Below are positions 19,911 to 32,111 of a DNA stretch of 64,000 nt, in pieces. The notes beneath the pieces are model-generated. The model had not been told where the DNA came from and searched no databases. It saw only the letters and a program-made list of their open reading frames with translations. The position numbers and the translations under genes are program-made. Position 1 is the stretch's first letter. Each line of letters starts with the position of its first letter. The stretch is from Methylosinus trichosporium OB3b (GTDB taxonomy: Bacteria > Pseudomonadota > Alphaproteobacteria > Rhizobiales > Beijerinckiaceae): positions 3,992,001-4,056,000 of the forward strand of contig NZ_CP023737.1 in NCBI RefSeq assembly GCF_002752655.1, given 5' to 3'.

Positions 19911-21020
19911 TCACCCAAACGTCTTCTTCAGCTCCGCCAGGATCGCGTCGCCCATCTCACTCGTCGAGACGGTCGCGCCGCCCGCGGCGATGTCGGCCGT
20001 GCGCAGGCCCGCGGCGAGAACGTCGGCGATCGCCTTGTCGACCGCATCCGCGACGGCGGTCAGCCCGAAGGAATAGCGCAGCGCCATCACGACGGAGCCG
20101 ATCATGGCGATCGGATTGGCGAGGCCCTTGCCGGCGATGTCGGGCGCCGAGCCATGCACCGGCTCATAGAGCGCTTTGCGCTTGCCGGTCGCCGCATCCT
20201 CTCCGCCGAGCGAGGCGGAGGGCAGCATGCCGAGCGAGCCGGTCAGCATCGACGCCACATCCGACAAGAGATCGCCGAACAGATTATCGGTGACGATCAC
20301 ATCGAACTGCTTGGGACGGCGCACCAGCTGCATGCCGAGCGAATCGGCGAGCATATGGTCCAGCTTCACATCGGAATAGTCGCGCGCGTGCAGAGCCGTG
20401 ACCACTTCGCGCCACAGCAGCCCGGACTTCATGACATTGGATTTTTCCGAGGACGTCACCCGGTTGGAGCGCTTGCGCGCGAGCTCGAAGGCCACGCGGG
20501 CGATGCGCTCGATCTCATAGGTCTCGTAGACCTGCGTGTCGACGCCGCGCTTCTGGCCATTGCCGAGATCGGTGATCTCCTTGGGCTCGCCGAAATAGAC
20601 GCCGCCGGTCAATTCGCGCACGATCATGATGTCGAGCCCGTCGACGAGATCGGGCTTCAGCGAGGAGGCGTCGACCAGCGCCGGATAGCAGATGGCCGGG
20701 CGCAGATTGGCGAACAGGCCGAGGTCCTTGCGCAGGCGCAGGAGGCCCGCCTCGGGGCGCACGTCATAAGGCACGCCGTCCCATTTCGGCCCGCCGACGG
20801 CGGCGAGCAGCACCGCGTCGGCGCTCTGCGCCAACGCCATGTCGCCTTCGCTGATGGCGACTCCATGGGCGTCATAGGCGGCGCCGCCGACGAGGCCCTT
20901 CTCCGTCTCGAAGGCGGCGACGCCGGCCGCGCTCAGAAAGGCGACGAGCTTCTCGGCCTCGGCCATGATCTCCGGGCCGATGCCGTCGCCGGGCAGAAGA
21001 AGGAGCTTGTAGGCGGCCAT
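19911..21020 (-). CDS. leuB: 3-isopropylmalate dehydrogenase
   Basis: NAD-dependent oxidative decarboxylation of 3-isopropylmalate in leucine biosynthesis. It has 369 residues, normal length. The N-terminal [14 protein letters not shown], the substrate-binding [12 protein letters not shown], and the metal/substrate region [15 protein letters not shown] are all present, followed by the NAD-binding [20 protein letters not shown]. The start is ATG 21020. No other leu gene is adjacent; in this clade leuB usually lies near leuD or asd, so the isolated position is mildly unusual. It ends at a hairpin shared with ftsH. Confidence 0.97.
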   Translation of the reverse strand: MAAYKLLLLPGDGIGPEIMAEAEKLVAFLSAAGVAAFETEKGLVGGAAYDAHGVAISEGDMALAQSADAVLLAAVGGPKWDGVPYDVRPEAGLLRLRKDLGLFANLRPAICYPALVDASSLKPDLVDGLDIMIVRELTGGVYFGEPKEITDLGNGQKRGVDTQVYETYEIERIARVAFELARKRSNRVTSSEKSNVMKSGLLWREVVTALHARDYSDVKLDHMLADSLGMQLVRRPKQFDVIVTDNLFGDLLSDVASMLTGSLGMLPSASLGGEDAATGKRKALYEPVHGSAPDIAGKGLANPIAMIGSVVMALRYSFGLTAVADAVDKAIADVLAAGLRTADIAAGGATVSTSEMGDAILAELKKTFG

Positions 21021-21264
21021 GAAATCCTCTCTAGGAGTGAGTCTCTCTTTGGGGTCGCGCCGTCAATACGGCGCTCGCGGCGCCGACGCAACACTGGTCC
21101 CGGGGAGCCGTCTCATGCGACAATCTGTCCGCCGCCGCGGCTCTTGCCGGTCGCGGAGCGACCGTGCAGCCTGCGATGGATCGGGAAACGACGCATCGCG
21201 GGCGGCGGGCGCGGCGGCGACCCTTTCGGGCTCGAATAATTCAAGAAAATAAGAGGAGACGCAC

Positions 21265-21732
21265 ATGTCGAAAGTCCATGTTCTCGCGGCCGCGCTGCTG
21301 GCCGCTTCGCTCGCGGGGACCCGCGCCGAGGCCTTCTGCCTGTTCTCCTGCGAGCCCACCGCCGAGAATGCGCGAAAAGTGTTCGAGAACCGCGTGAAGC
21401 AGAAATTCGCCGCCGACGCCGTGATCGATAAGTTCGAGGTGACGCGGTTCTGGCGGCTCGATGTCGAGGGCGCCGGCCACGCCGCCGTCGAATATTATTT
21501 CGACGCCGCCGTCTCCTTCCCTTCGGGCGCCAATCCCGAATGCAAGCCGGACGAGGCCGGCGCGGTGAAGCCGGGATGCTCGGCCAGCAAATATTTTTCG
21601 ACGACGGTCTCCAATCAGGAGGTCAAGGACAAGCAATATATCGAGCCGGGCGCCAAGATCGAGTTCAAGGACGAGACCCGCTTCGACGAGGCGGGCAAGG
21701 GGTGGAAGGGCCAGGACGGCAATTCCTATTGA
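21265..21732 (+). CDS. Small exported protein of unknown function
   Basis: A 155-residue protein with a Sec signal peptide (MSKVHVLAAALLAASLAGTRAEA, cleavage before FCLFSC). The mature part is a hydrophilic alpha/beta domain: TAENARKVFENRVKQKFA, VIDKFEVTRFWRLDVEGAGHAAVEYYFDAAVSFPSGANPEC, then CSASKYFSTTVSNQEV. Four cysteines (in CLFSC, PECKP, PGCSA) could form disulfides. Nothing identifies a family. It lies between leuB (divergent) and secG, followed by a palindromic repeat, and is probably expressed alone; GAGGAG precedes the ATG. Confidence 0.7.
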   Translation: MSKVHVLAAALLAASLAGTRAEAFCLFSCEPTAENARKVFENRVKQKFAADAVIDKFEVTRFWRLDVEGAGHAAVEYYFDAAVSFPSGANPECKPDEAGAVKPGCSASKYFSTTVSNQEVKDKQYIEPGAKIEFKDETRFDEAGKGWKGQDGNSY

Positions 21733-21751
21733 TCAAGAATTCCTTACGTTC

Positions 21752-21800
21752 GAGCGAATTCTGATCGATCGAACGATTCCCTTCGATCGGAAAGCGCTCT
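21752..21800. repeat. Dispersed palindromic repeat, family A, copy 1
   Basis: GAGCGAATTCTGATCGATCG followed by AACGATTCCCTTCGATCGGA and AAGCGCTCT. The core GATCGAACG/CGATCGAA arms are inverted and the outer GAGCG/CGCTC arms close a longer hairpin. It is nearly identical to 30173-30222 and related to 32110-32145. Confidence 0.85.
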
Positions 21801-21911
21801 CGTCGTGTCCGCCTCTTCCCTCGGCCCGCGCAAATGGTGTAGAAGGCGCGGCGAAAAGAACATGCGCGGGCCGCGGGCGGGCGGAACCGAAGCGCCGGGA
21901 GAAAGCCGTTC

Positions 21912-22436
21912 ATGCAACAGGTCGTCATCGTCATCCACCTGATGGTGGTGGTCGCTCTCGTCGTGCTGATTCTCTATCAGAAGTCGGAGGGCGGAGCGCT
22001 CGGCATCGGCGGCGGCGGTCTGTTCACCGGCCGCGGTCAGGCCAATGCGATGACGCGCGCGACCGGCATTCTCGGCGCGATCTTCTTCGTGACCAGCATC
22101 ATACTGACGGTGCTGCCCGCCTGGGAGCGCGCCGGCGAGGGCTTCGACGCCGGCAAGATCATCGAGCTCAAGGAAGTGCCGTCGGGCGGCGCGCCAGCGG
22201 CGACGCCGGGCGCACCGCCGGCGCCGGGAGCCGCCGCGCCGAGCGGGAAGAAAGAAAGCATCTTCGAGCAGTTGCAGCGCGCTCAGCAGCAGCGCCAGGG
22301 GGAGCCGGCCGCGGCGCCGCCCGCCACGCTCGACGCAGCGCCCGCGGTCGAAGAGCCGGCCAAGCCGCTGGAGTGGAAGGCGCCCGAGTCTCCGGAGGAG
22401 GGCGCCGACAAGGCGCCCGCGACCGAGCAGAAATAG
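21912..22436 (+). CDS. secG: Protein translocase subunit SecG with extended C-terminal tail
   Basis: Integral subunit of the SecYEG channel, 174 residues. The two SecG helices are at 1-21 (MQQVVIVIHLMVVVALVVLI) and about 54-74, joined by the conserved cytosolic loop YQKSEGGALGIGGGGLFTGRG-like sequence with A-N-A-M-T-R-A-T. The last hundred residues are proline/alanine/glutamate-rich and disordered, which is the usual alphaproteobacterial extension. It is followed by two hairpins and then pyrG, the common order in this order of bacteria. Confidence 0.93.
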   Translation: MQQVVIVIHLMVVVALVVLILYQKSEGGALGIGGGGLFTGRGQANAMTRATGILGAIFFVTSIILTVLPAWERAGEGFDAGKIIELKEVPSGGAPAATPGAPPAPGAAAPSGKKESIFEQLQRAQQQRQGEPAAAPPATLDAAPAVEEPAKPLEWKAPESPEEGADKAPATEQK

Positions 22437-22469
22437 CGTCAGCCGAGCCGCGAGCGCAATTGCGAAGGT

Positions 22470-22528
22470 GAGCCGGGGAAAAGCCCCGGCTCGACGAAAA
22501 AAGCCTTTCCGAATCGGTCGGGAAGGCG
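22470..22528 (+). promoter_or_regulatory. Two tandem hairpins in the secG-pyrG gap
   Basis: The first has arms GAGCCGGGG (22470-22478) and GCCCCGGCTC (22483-22492) around an AAAA loop. The second has arms GCCTTTCCGA (22503-22512) and TCGGGAAGGC (22518-22527) with a 5-base loop. The second ends 17 bases before the pyrG ATG and could mask its ribosome site; neither has a T run. A leader-control role for pyrG is possible but only inferred. Confidence 0.55.
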
Positions 22529-22532
22529 CTAA

Positions 22533-24173
<1,641 letters not shown>

Positions 24174-24207
24174 GAGACGCTGCCCAGCGGAAATCTCGAC
24201 GCGCGTT

Positions 24208-24362
24208 TCCTTCTCCCGCTCTGGCGGGAGAAGGTGGCCCGGCGCAGCCGGGTCGGATGAGGGTCCGCCGGGAATGGGGTGAGACGTCGTTTCAGCGGTG
24301 ACGAGCCGCGCCCCTTTTGGAGGCGCCCTCATCCGACCCCGCTCCACTTCGTGGGAGAAGGG
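24208..24362. repeat. Dispersed repeat pair, family B, copy 1
   Basis: The left unit has CTCCCGCTCTGGCGGGAG and GGCCCGGCGCAGCCGGGTCG, then GGATGAGGG. The right unit (24323-24362) is its rough inverse, GCCCTCATCCGACCCCGCTC then CACTTCGTGGGAGAAGGG. The two face each other across about 50 bases, so the whole block can fold into one long hairpin. The same arrangement recurs at 48749-48892. Confidence 0.8.
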
Positions 24363-24372
24363 AAAAGTCCCA

Positions 24373-26178
24373 TCAACCGCCGTTCTTCTTGGTCTGGTCG
24401 CTGGCGACCGGATGAGTCGCGTCGGTCATGCCCTTTTCGATCTTCTCGAGGATCTTGGGCAGATCGTCGGGATCGGGGCTCATGTCGCGCGCGTGATTCC
24501 ATTGAAAGCGCGCCTCGAGCTTGCGATTGACGCGCCAATAGGCGTCGCCGAGATGGTCGTTGCTCACCGGATCCGACGGCTTCAGATCGATCGCCTTCTC
24601 GAGCTCGCGCACCGCATCGTCGTAGTTGCCGAGCCGATAATAGGCCCAGCCGAGGCTGTCGACGATATAGCCGTCGCGGGCGCGCAGATCGACGGCGCGG
24701 CGCAGCATGCGGAAGGCTTCGTCCAGATTGAGCCCCTGATCGACCCAGGAATAGCCGAGATAGTTCAGCACCAGCGGCTGGTCGGGGAACAGCTCCAGCG
24801 CCTTCTTGAGGTCGGCCTCGGCCTGGCTCCAGCTCTTGCGCCGCTCATTGGCGATGCCGCGATAATAATAGATCAGCCATTGGCTGCGGTCCGGCAGCGG
24901 CTGCAGCTCCAGCACTTTGGTGTAGGTGTCCGCCGCCTCGGCGAACAGCTTGCGGGAGCGCTGGATGTTGCCGAGCGCGGTCAGCGCCTCCTGATCCTTG
25001 GGATGCTCGACGATGACCGATTGCAGATGGTCGGTCGCCTCCTTGTTGCGGCCGAGCGTCTCCAGCAGCAGAGCCGCCTGCACATCGGCGTTGACGCGCA
25101 GTGGGTCGATCTTCGGCACGCTGTCATAGAGGTCGATGGCGATCGCCTCCTGCTTCATCCGCTCGTAAATGTCGGCGAGGGTGATCGTCGCCAGCGAATT
25201 TTCGGGCGCGAGGAATTGCGAGAGGCGCAGATAGACGAGCGAGGCGAGCTCGTCGCCCTGGCGGCCGCCGATCGCCCCGAGGCCGTAGAGCACCTCGGCG
25301 GCGCCCTCCTCGGCGTTGCGGACGAGCGGCGAGAACGGCTTGCCGGCGTCGATGTCGGCCATCGCCGCGGTGATGATCGGATGGCGCGGCGAGACGTCGT
25401 CGAAAGCGCGATAGACGCGGCGCGCCTCCTCGCGGCTGCCGCGCCGGGCGAGAAAGCGCCCATAGGCGTCGACGAGCCGCAGCGTGTTGCGCTCGGAGCC
25501 ATAGGCGGATTTGAAGCGCTTTTCCGCCTCGGCCTTGCCGTTCGGCAAAAGGTCGGCGATGAGCGCGGCGTGATAGTCGCGGAAGACGGAGAAGGCGTCC
25601 TCCTTCAGTTTATCGGCCGTCTGCAGCGCCTGCTTATTGTCGCCCGCCCCGGCATAGGCCCAGGCGGTGAGCAGGGTGGAGGTCACGTCATGCTTGCGGT
25701 CGAGCCCGCCCTTGGCGAGCGCCGCTCGCGCCTTGGCGTATTTCTTGGCTTTGATTCCCTCGACGCCGAGCGCGAGATTGGCGAGGCCATTCTTCTTGTC
25801 GTAGGAGGCGACGCGTGCGGCGAGGTCGAAAGCCTCGGCCATATTGCCATTGGCGAGCGCGGCGACGAAGGCGCGCTCGGTCAGCTCGCGATTGCGCGGA
25901 TCGTCGCGTAGCGCCTCGCGGAAGAAGGTCGAAGCGGCATGGGTGTCGCGCTCCGCGCCGGCGACGATCGCGGCGAGATAATTGCCCGACGCGCTCTCGC
26001 CGACCTCGAAAGGCGTGGCGATGGAGAGGCTTTCGCGCGCATGGGCGAAGCCCTTGCCGACGAAGCCAGCGTCGCCGAAAGACAAGATGCAAAACGCCGC
26101 GACGGCGGTCGCCGCGCGGTTCGAGAAGCCGCCGGCGCCACGTCGGCCGGGCGCCTGAAGCGAAATGGATTTTTTCAC
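24373..26178 (-). CDS. Large tetratricopeptide-repeat protein, probably periplasmic
   Basis: About 601 residues. An N-terminal hydrophobic segment ([18 protein letters not shown], roughly residues 20-40) looks like an uncleaved anchor or signal peptide. From about residue 60 the protein is almost entirely TPR-like helices ([42 protein letters not shown] repeats; [41 protein letters not shown]). The C-terminal part matches the alphaproteobacterial TPR protein usually found with ispE or electron-transfer genes. GTG 26178 is preferred (GGGAA 8 bases upstream); TTG 26196 is an alternative. The function is probably a protein scaffold in the envelope. Confidence 0.8.
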   Translation of the reverse strand: MKKSISLQAPGRRGAGGFSNRAATAVAAFCILSFGDAGFVGKGFAHARESLSIATPFEVGESASGNYLAAIVAGAERDTHAASTFFREALRDDPRNRELTERAFVAALANGNMAEAFDLAARVASYDKKNGLANLALGVEGIKAKKYAKARAALAKGGLDRKHDVTSTLLTAWAYAGAGDNKQALQTADKLKEDAFSVFRDYHAALIADLLPNGKAEAEKRFKSAYGSERNTLRLVDAYGRFLARRGSREEARRVYRAFDDVSPRHPIITAAMADIDAGKPFSPLVRNAEEGAAEVLYGLGAIGGRQGDELASLVYLRLSQFLAPENSLATITLADIYERMKQEAIAIDLYDSVPKIDPLRVNADVQAALLLETLGRNKEATDHLQSVIVEHPKDQEALTALGNIQRSRKLFAEAADTYTKVLELQPLPDRSQWLIYYYRGIANERRKSWSQAEADLKKALELFPDQPLVLNYLGYSWVDQGLNLDEAFRMLRRAVDLRARDGYIVDSLGWAYYRLGNYDDAVRELEKAIDLKPSDPVSNDHLGDAYWRVNRKLEARFQWNHARDMSPDPDDLPKILEKIEKGMTDATHPVASDQTKKNGG

Positions 26179-26324
26179 GTGCTGTGTTTCCCGCAAGCGG
26201 CCGGAGCGGCGCCGATTCGCCTCACACTGCGCCCCGCAGCGTCACCATCATGGGGGAAGATGGCCGTTTTGGGCCATCCTCGCAAGTGTGAATATTTCCC
26301 CGCTCGAGCCCGCGGCCGCTCGCG

Positions 26325-27524
26325 TCAGCCGCGTCCACGCACCGCGGCGACGATCTTCTGCGCCGCGTCGTCGAGGTCGTCGGCCGGGATCACATCGAGG
26401 CCGGAGGCCGCGAGGATCGACTTGCCGAGCTCGACATTGGTGCCCTCGAGCCGCACCACCAGCGGCACGGCGAGCCCCACCTCCTTCACCGCGGCGATGA
26501 CGCCCTCGGCGATGACGTCGCAGCGCATGATGCCGCCGAAGATGTTGACGAGAATGCCCTTCACCTTGGGGTCGGCGGTGATGATCTTGAACGCCGCCGT
26601 CACCTTCTCCTTGCCGGCGCCGCCGCCCACATCGAGAAAGTTGGCCGGGTTCTCGCCATAGAGCTTGATGATGTCCATGGTCGCCATCGCGAGGCCGGCG
26701 CCATTGACCATGCAGCCGATCGTGCCGTCGAGCGCAATATAGGCGAGCTCATATTTGGAGGCCTCGATCTCCTTCTCGTCCTCCTCGGTCTTGTCGCGCA
26801 GCGCGACGACGTCCGGGTGACGGTAGAGCGCATTGTCGTCGAAGGAGATCTTGGCGTCGAGGCAGCGCAGGCGCCCGTCCTTGGTGACGATCAGCGGATT
26901 GATTTCCAGCAGTTCCATGTCCTTGGCGAGGAAGGCCGAGAACAGTTTTTCCGTGAGATCGACCGCCTCCTTCACCAGCGGGCCCTTCAGGCCGAGCGCG
27001 TCGGCGACCTTGCGGCCGTGATGCGGCATGACGCCGGTCGCCGGATCGACGGAGAAGGTCACGATCTTCTCCGGCGTCGCATGGGCGACGGCCTCGATAT
27101 CGGTGCCGCCCTCGGTGGAGACGACGAAGGAGACGCGCGAGGTGGCGCGGTCGATCAGCAGCGAGAGATAAAACTCCTGCGCGATATCGGCTCCGTCCTC
27201 GATATAGAGACGGTTGACCTGCTTGCCGGTCGCGCCGGTCTGCACGGTGACGAGCGTCGAGCCGAGCATTTCCTTGGCGAAGGTCTCGACCTCGTCGAGC
27301 GAGCGGGCGAGACGCACGCCGCCCTTGTCGCCGGCGGCGGTCTCCTTGAACTTGCCCTTGCCGCGGCCGCCGGCGTGAATCTGCGCCTTCACCACGAACA
27401 CCGGGCCCGGAAGAGACTGCGCCGCCTGACGCGCCTCTTGCGCCTCGAACACGGGCGTTCCCTCGGCGACCGGGGCGCCGAACTCACGCAGAATCGCTTT
27501 GGCCTGGTATTCGTGGATGTTCAT
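26325..27524 (-). CDS. sucC: Succinate-CoA ligase (ADP-forming) subunit beta
   Basis: The 399-residue beta subunit of succinyl-CoA synthetase. An ATP-grasp N-terminal domain ([37 protein letters not shown]), metal ligands in [15 protein letters not shown], and the C-terminal CoA-ligase domain with [18 protein letters not shown] and NFLDVGGGA are all present. It is 76 bases downstream of mdh on the same strand. The alpha subunit gene sucD, normally next, is absent; a TPR gene follows instead. The sequence looks like ordinary SucC rather than malate thiokinase MtkA, but substrate cannot be settled by eye. Confidence 0.93.
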   Translation of the reverse strand: MNIHEYQAKAILREFGAPVAEGTPVFEAQEARQAAQSLPGPVFVVKAQIHAGGRGKGKFKETAAGDKGGVRLARSLDEVETFAKEMLGSTLVTVQTGATGKQVNRLYIEDGADIAQEFYLSLLIDRATSRVSFVVSTEGGTDIEAVAHATPEKIVTFSVDPATGVMPHHGRKVADALGLKGPLVKEAVDLTEKLFSAFLAKDMELLEINPLIVTKDGRLRCLDAKISFDDNALYRHPDVVALRDKTEEDEKEIEASKYELAYIALDGTIGCMVNGAGLAMATMDIIKLYGENPANFLDVGGGAGKEKVTAAFKIITADPKVKGILVNIFGGIMRCDVIAEGVIAAVKEVGLAVPLVVRLEGTNVELGKSILAASGLDVIPADDLDDAAQKIVAAVRGRG

Positions 27525-27600
27525 CTGTGGTCGATCCTGGATGCGACATGGGCCGAAGAACGGGTCGAAGCGAGCCGCGAGCGCTCGCGGCTCGCGGGGA

Positions 27601-28599
<999 letters not shown>

Positions 28600-28747
28600 C
28601 TAGCGCGCTTTTTCGCGTCTGAAAAGACGGGACTGGCCCCGGACAGGCTTTCGCACGAAAATTGAGCATGGGAGCGACGGCGCCTCGCCGACGCTCCGCG
28701 TCCATTGTGGATGAACAGCAGCTTCACATTTTTGCTAAGGCGTCTAT

Positions 28748-29065
28748 ATGTGGTCTGTCGAATATCTGCCCGCTGCGGCCGAAGAGGAAGCGGCGCTTCC
28801 GATCGAGATGCAGGCGAGACTCGCCCGGATGCTCGATGTCATCCGCCGTGCGGGGCTGACAAATTTGCCGCGCGACTGGGTGAAGCCGCTCGAGGGCAAA
28901 TTGTGGGAACTGCGGATCACCGGGAAGGACGGCGTCGCCCGCGCCATCTATGTCACAGCTGAAGGACGGCGCGTGGTCATCGTTCGAATCTTCGTGAAGA
29001 AGACGCAAAAAACGCCGCGGCGCGAGCTGGAGCTCGCTCGACGACGGGCGAAGGAGGTCGAATGA
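28748..29065 (+). CDS. HigB/RelE-superfamily toxin (phage Gp49-like)
   Basis: A 105-residue small basic protein. The Gp49-like core reads VKPLEGKLWELRITGKDGVARAIYVTAEGRRVVIVRIFVKKTQKTP, ending in ARRRAKEVE. These proteins are mRNA-cleaving ribosome-dependent toxins. AAGG at 28737-28740 precedes ATG 28748. Its stop overlaps the start of the antitoxin gene by four bases (ATGA), the usual coupling; the toxin-first order is typical for higBA. Confidence 0.88.
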   Translation: MWSVEYLPAAAEEEAALPIEMQARLARMLDVIRRAGLTNLPRDWVKPLEGKLWELRITGKDGVARAIYVTAEGRRVVIVRIFVKKTQKTPRRELELARRRAKEVE

Positions 29066-29352
29066 CCAAGACGATCGACGCGCGAATCATTCATGCGAAG
29101 CGGATGGCCGAAGACGAGGCCTATCGCGCCGCCTATGACGCGCTCGAAGAGGAGTTCGCTCTCGTCAATTCCATGATCGAGGCGCGAGCGCGTTCCAAAT
29201 TGTCGCAGGCGGAAGTGGCGAAGCGCATGGGCACGACGGAAAGCGCGGTGTCGAGGCTCGAATCCGGGCGCGGCAAACCATCGACGCGCACATTGGAACG
29301 CTACGCCGAAGCCGTCGGGCATCGGCTGCGGATCACATTCGAGCCCTCGTGA
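29062..29352 (+). CDS. HigA-like XRE-family antitoxin
   Basis: A 96-residue helix-turn-helix protein. The N-terminal half (MTKTIDARIIHAKRMAEDEA, ALEEEFALVNSMIEARARS) is the toxin-binding/dimer region. The HTH is LSQAEVAKRMGTTESAVSRLESGRGKPSTRTLERYAEAVGHRL. It should neutralise the upstream toxin and repress the operon by binding the region before 28748. It overlaps the toxin gene by 4 bases. A functional type II toxin-antitoxin module is likely, as both reading frames are intact. Confidence 0.9.
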   Translation: MTKTIDARIIHAKRMAEDEAYRAAYDALEEEFALVNSMIEARARSKLSQAEVAKRMGTTESAVSRLESGRGKPSTRTLERYAEAVGHRLRITFEPS

Positions 29353-29382
29353 GGTAACGGCCGAGAGGGGCGCGTCGACGCG

Positions 29383-29793
29383 TCACCCCGCCATCGACAG
29401 AATCAGCTCCCATTCCGCCTCGGTCACCGGCTGCACCGAGAGGCGGGAGTTGTTGACCAGTATCATGGCGGAGAGTCGGGGGTCGGCCTTGATTCGCGCG
29501 AGCGAGACCGGCGTCTTCAGCGGCTCGACCGCCTTGACGTCGACCATGCCGAACTTGCCGGTCGGATCGGTGTGATCGGGATGATAGGTCCGGATCACCT
29601 CGACGATGCCGACGATCGCCTTCTCGGCGTTGGAATGATAGAAGAATCCGCGCTCGCCGAGCTGCATCGCCATCATCTGCTGCTTGGCGAGATGGTTGCG
29701 CACCCCGTTCCAGAAGGTGCCCTCGGCCCCCGCCGCGACCATCTGGTCCCAGGACCAAGTCGCGGGCTCGCTCTTGAACAGCCAATGCGCCAT
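29383..29793 (-). CDS. EVE domain protein (YTH/PUA-like modified-base reader)
   Basis: A 136-residue single EVE domain: HWLFKSEPATWSWDQMVAAG, then FWNGVRNHLAKQQMMAMQLGERGFFYHSNAEKAIVGIVEVI, DHTDPTGKFGMVDVKAVEPL and the C-terminal LSVQPVTEAEWELILSMAG. EVE proteins bind modified DNA or RNA bases in the PUA/ASCH superfamily; the exact ligand is unknown. The start codon overlaps the stop of the preceding YciI-like gene by one base, so the two are translationally coupled. Confidence 0.93.
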   Translation of the reverse strand: MAHWLFKSEPATWSWDQMVAAGAEGTFWNGVRNHLAKQQMMAMQLGERGFFYHSNAEKAIVGIVEVIRTYHPDHTDPTGKFGMVDVKAVEPLKTPVSLARIKADPRLSAMILVNNSRLSVQPVTEAEWELILSMAG

Positions 29794-30080
29794 CAGAGCT
29801 CGGCTCCGACCACGCGCCGCCAGGGCTTGACCTCGACGCTGGCGAAGAGCCCGGCCAGAGCGTAAGGGTCGCGCGCGAGAAAAGCCTGCGCCGCCGCTGC
29901 GTCCGTCGCCTCGACGATCAGCATCGAGCCGATCGGCTTCTCGCCCGCGTCGTCGAGAAAGGCGCCGCCGAGCTTCACCATTGCGGCGTTCTCGGCCAGA
30001 AAGCCGAGATGCGCGGGGCGCGTGGCGAGGCGGAGGGCGACGTGATCGGGCTTGTCCAGGCAGAGGGCGACGAACAGCAA
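29793..30080 (-). CDS. YciI-like protein
   Basis: A 95-residue ferredoxin-like-fold protein of the YciI/YCII family: MLFVALCLDKPDHVALRLATRPAHLGFLAEN, GGAFLDDAGEKPIGSMLIVEATDAAAAQAFLARDPYALAGLF, ending in VKPWRRVVGAEL. It starts with TTG 30080, with GAGGT just upstream on the minus strand. The histidine in RPAHLGFL and the aspartates match the family's putative active site. YciI plus EVE is a very common alphaproteobacterial pair, usually near tsaD/gpsA, which are not in this window. Confidence 0.88.
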   Translation of the reverse strand: MLFVALCLDKPDHVALRLATRPAHLGFLAENAAMVKLGGAFLDDAGEKPIGSMLIVEATDAAAAQAFLARDPYALAGLFASVEVKPWRRVVGAEL

Positions 30081-30172
30081 CGGAAACCTCGAAAAAGTCG
30101 GGGAGCGGCCGGCACTGTTTCAGACGGCGCCGCCGCGGTCAACCGCGCTTCCCGTCGTTGCTCACAGCGTTT

Positions 30173-30222
30173 AGAGCGAATTCTGATCGATCGAACGATT
30201 CCGTTCGATCGGAAAGCGCTCT
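30173..30222. repeat. Dispersed palindromic repeat, family A, copy 2
   Basis: AGAGCGAATTCTGATCGATC, then GAACGATTCCGTTCGATCGG, then AAAGCGCTCT. Core arms GATCGAACG and CGTTCGATC are perfect inverted repeats; AGAGCG and CGCTCT close the outer stem. It lies between the YciI-like gene and the DUF2165 gene, 13 bases before the latter's start, so it may affect that gene's translation. Confidence 0.88.
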
Positions 30223-30235
30223 AGACTGGCTTCCC

Positions 30236-30736
30236 ATGACCTTGCGCCTGTCGAAAATCCTGCTCGTCGCCTGCGCCGGCCTGCTCGGCCTCGTCACGGG
30301 CCTCGGCAATGTTCTGGATTATGGGACGAATTTCGAGGTCGTGCGCCATGTCATGTCCATGGACACGACCGGCGCCGGCGAGGCGATGATGGCGCGCGCT
30401 ATTCTTTCCGACACGCTCCACCGCGTCGCCTATGCCGCTATCATCGCCGTCGAGCTCGCCTATGGCGGCCTCTGCCTCGTCGGCGCGCAGCGACTTTTCG
30501 TCGCGCTGAAGGGCGGCGCCGCGGATTTCGAGGCGGCCAAGAGCATGGCCGTCGCCGGCCTCACGCTCGGCGTGCTTCTCTACTGCTTCGGCTTCATGAT
30601 CGTCGGCGGCGAATGGCTGCAGATGTGGCGTTCCGCCGAGTGGAACTTCCAGCAGCCGGCCTTCCGCTTTCTCGTGATTTTGGCGATCGTGCTGATCTTT
30701 CTCGCGACACCGGAGCCTTGCGACGCGCGCGCCTGA
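30236..30736 (+). CDS. DUF2165 family integral membrane protein
   Basis: A 166-residue protein with four predicted helices: residues 6-22 (ILLVACAGLLGLVTGLG), about 62-82 (HRVAYAAIIAVELAYGGLCLVGA), about 103-122 (AVAGLTLGVLLYCFGFMIVGG) and about 142-158 (FRFLVILAIVLIFLAT). The loops carry the DUF2165 features VLDYGTNFEVVRHVMSMDTT and GGEWLQMWRSAEWN. The family has no assigned function. Its ATG lies 13 bases after a family A palindrome, with no clear Shine-Dalgarno. Confidence 0.85.
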   Translation: MTLRLSKILLVACAGLLGLVTGLGNVLDYGTNFEVVRHVMSMDTTGAGEAMMARAILSDTLHRVAYAAIIAVELAYGGLCLVGAQRLFVALKGGAADFEAAKSMAVAGLTLGVLLYCFGFMIVGGEWLQMWRSAEWNFQQPAFRFLVILAIVLIFLATPEPCDARA

Positions 30737-30851
30737 AGCGCTTTAGTTTGGAAGGCGTCCAATCTATCTCGTTTGACGCGCGCGTTTCGTATTTTCTACA
30801 TTTCGCGCCGAGATAAGGCTTATCGCGCATCTCTCGCATTCGGAGTTTCTC

Positions 30852-32111
30852 ATGGCGCCCGCGCTCTCGCGCCGGCTCGCGACGCTGGCGTCCGGGGCGG
30901 TTCTCAGTTTTTTCGTCGCCGTTTCCGGCCCTGCGACGGCCGAGACCGCGGCTCCGGCGCCCGCTGCGGATGAGGCGGGATTGTCGCCGAAGGAGCTGCT
31001 GGGCAAGAGGATTTTCGAGGATGCGCGCCTCTCGGAGCCGCCGGGCGTCTCCTGCGCCTCCTGCCATGACGCGTCCAAGGCCTTTCAGGGCAACAACGGC
31101 TCGCCGGTTCCGGCGCTGGCGCAGGGCAGCCGTCCCGGCGTGCTCGGCAAGCGCAACACGCCCACGCTCTCCTATCTCTCCTTCTCGCCGCGTTTCGGCC
31201 TCGTCGAGGAGCAGGAGGAGGAGGCGACCGAGGGCGCGCTGGTTCCAGCCGGCGGCATGTTCTGGGACGGGCGCGCCGACGATCTCGTCGCGCAGGTGGA
31301 GGGGCCTCTGCTCGAGCCGCGCGAGATGAACAATCCGTCCAAGGCCGCCGTGCTCGACAAGATCAAAGCCGGCGATTACGCCGGGCTCGCCAAAGAGGTC
31401 TATGGCGAGACTGTTTTTTCCGAGCCGGACGCCTTCGAGAAGATCGCCCGCGCGGTCGCGGCCTTCGAAAGCACGCCGCGCTTTCACCCGTTCTCGTCGA
31501 AATTCGACGATTTTCTGCGCGGCAAGGCGAAGCTGACCAAGGAGGAGGCGCGCGGCTTCGCTCTGTTCAAGGACAAGAAGAAGGGCAATTGCCTCGCCTG
31601 CCACGCGGGCCAGACCGGCTCGCACAAGCCGCAGGACTGGCTGTTCACCGATTTCACCTTCGATGCGCTCGGCGCGCCGCGCAACCCCGAGATTCCCGAC
31701 AACAAGGACCCGGCCTTCTTCGATCCCGGTCTCTGCGTCCGCAAGGCGTTTCGGCCGCTCGCGCCGCAGAGCTATGTCGATGGGCTGTGCGGGCAGTTCA
31801 AGACGCCGACCTTGCGCAATGTCGCGATCACCGGCCCCTATCTGCATAATGGCGTGTTCTCGAGCCTGCGCGACGTCGTCGCCTTCTATGCGACGCGCGA
31901 CACCAATCCCGAGCGCTGGTTTCCCAAGGTCGACGGCAAAGTGGCGAAATTCAACGATCTCGCCCCCAAGAGCCACGAGAATGTGAATGTGAAGGAGGTC
32001 CCCTATGATCGCAATCCCGGCGAGAAGCCGCGGCTCGACGACGGCGAGATCGATGCGATCGTGGCCTTTCTGCTGACGCTCACCGATCGGCCGCCGGCGG
32101 CGGGGCATTAG
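30852..32111 (+). CDS. Dihaem cytochrome-c peroxidase family protein (MauG/CcpA-like)
   Basis: A 419-residue periplasmic protein. A signal peptide at residues 1-30 (ends GPATA) is followed by two haem-binding sites, CASCH at 68-72 and CLACH at 247-251. The peroxidase-domain motifs KRNTPTLSYLSFSPRFG, GGMFWDGRADDLVAQVEGPL and FKTPTLRNVAITGPYLHNG are typical of the dihaem peroxidase/MauG superfamily. It could detoxify H2O2 or oxidise a protein substrate. No maturation partner or amine dehydrogenase is nearby, so the substrate is open. It may be preceded by a promoter around 30770-30830. Confidence 0.9.
   Translation: MAPALSRRLATLASGAVLSFFVAVSGPATAETAAPAPAADEAGLSPKELLGKRIFEDARLSEPPGVSCASCHDASKAFQGNNGSPVPALAQGSRPGVLGKRNTPTLSYLSFSPRFGLVEEQEEEATEGALVPAGGMFWDGRADDLVAQVEGPLLEPREMNNPSKAAVLDKIKAGDYAGLAKEVYGETVFSEPDAFEKIARAVAAFESTPRFHPFSSKFDDFLRGKAKLTKEEARGFALFKDKKKGNCLACHAGQTGSHKPQDWLFTDFTFDALGAPRNPEIPDNKDPAFFDPGLCVRKAFRPLAPQSYVDGLCGQFKTPTLRNVAITGPYLHNGVFSSLRDVVAFYATRDTNPERWFPKVDGKVAKFNDLAPKSHENVNVKEVPYDRNPGEKPRLDDGEIDAIVAFLLTLTDRPPAAGH

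Noticed and set aside
26325..27524. Malate thiokinase MtkA instead of SucC
   Set aside because: No mtkB or serine-cycle genes adjoin and the sequence reads as ordinary SucC next to mdh; kept only as an open alternative.
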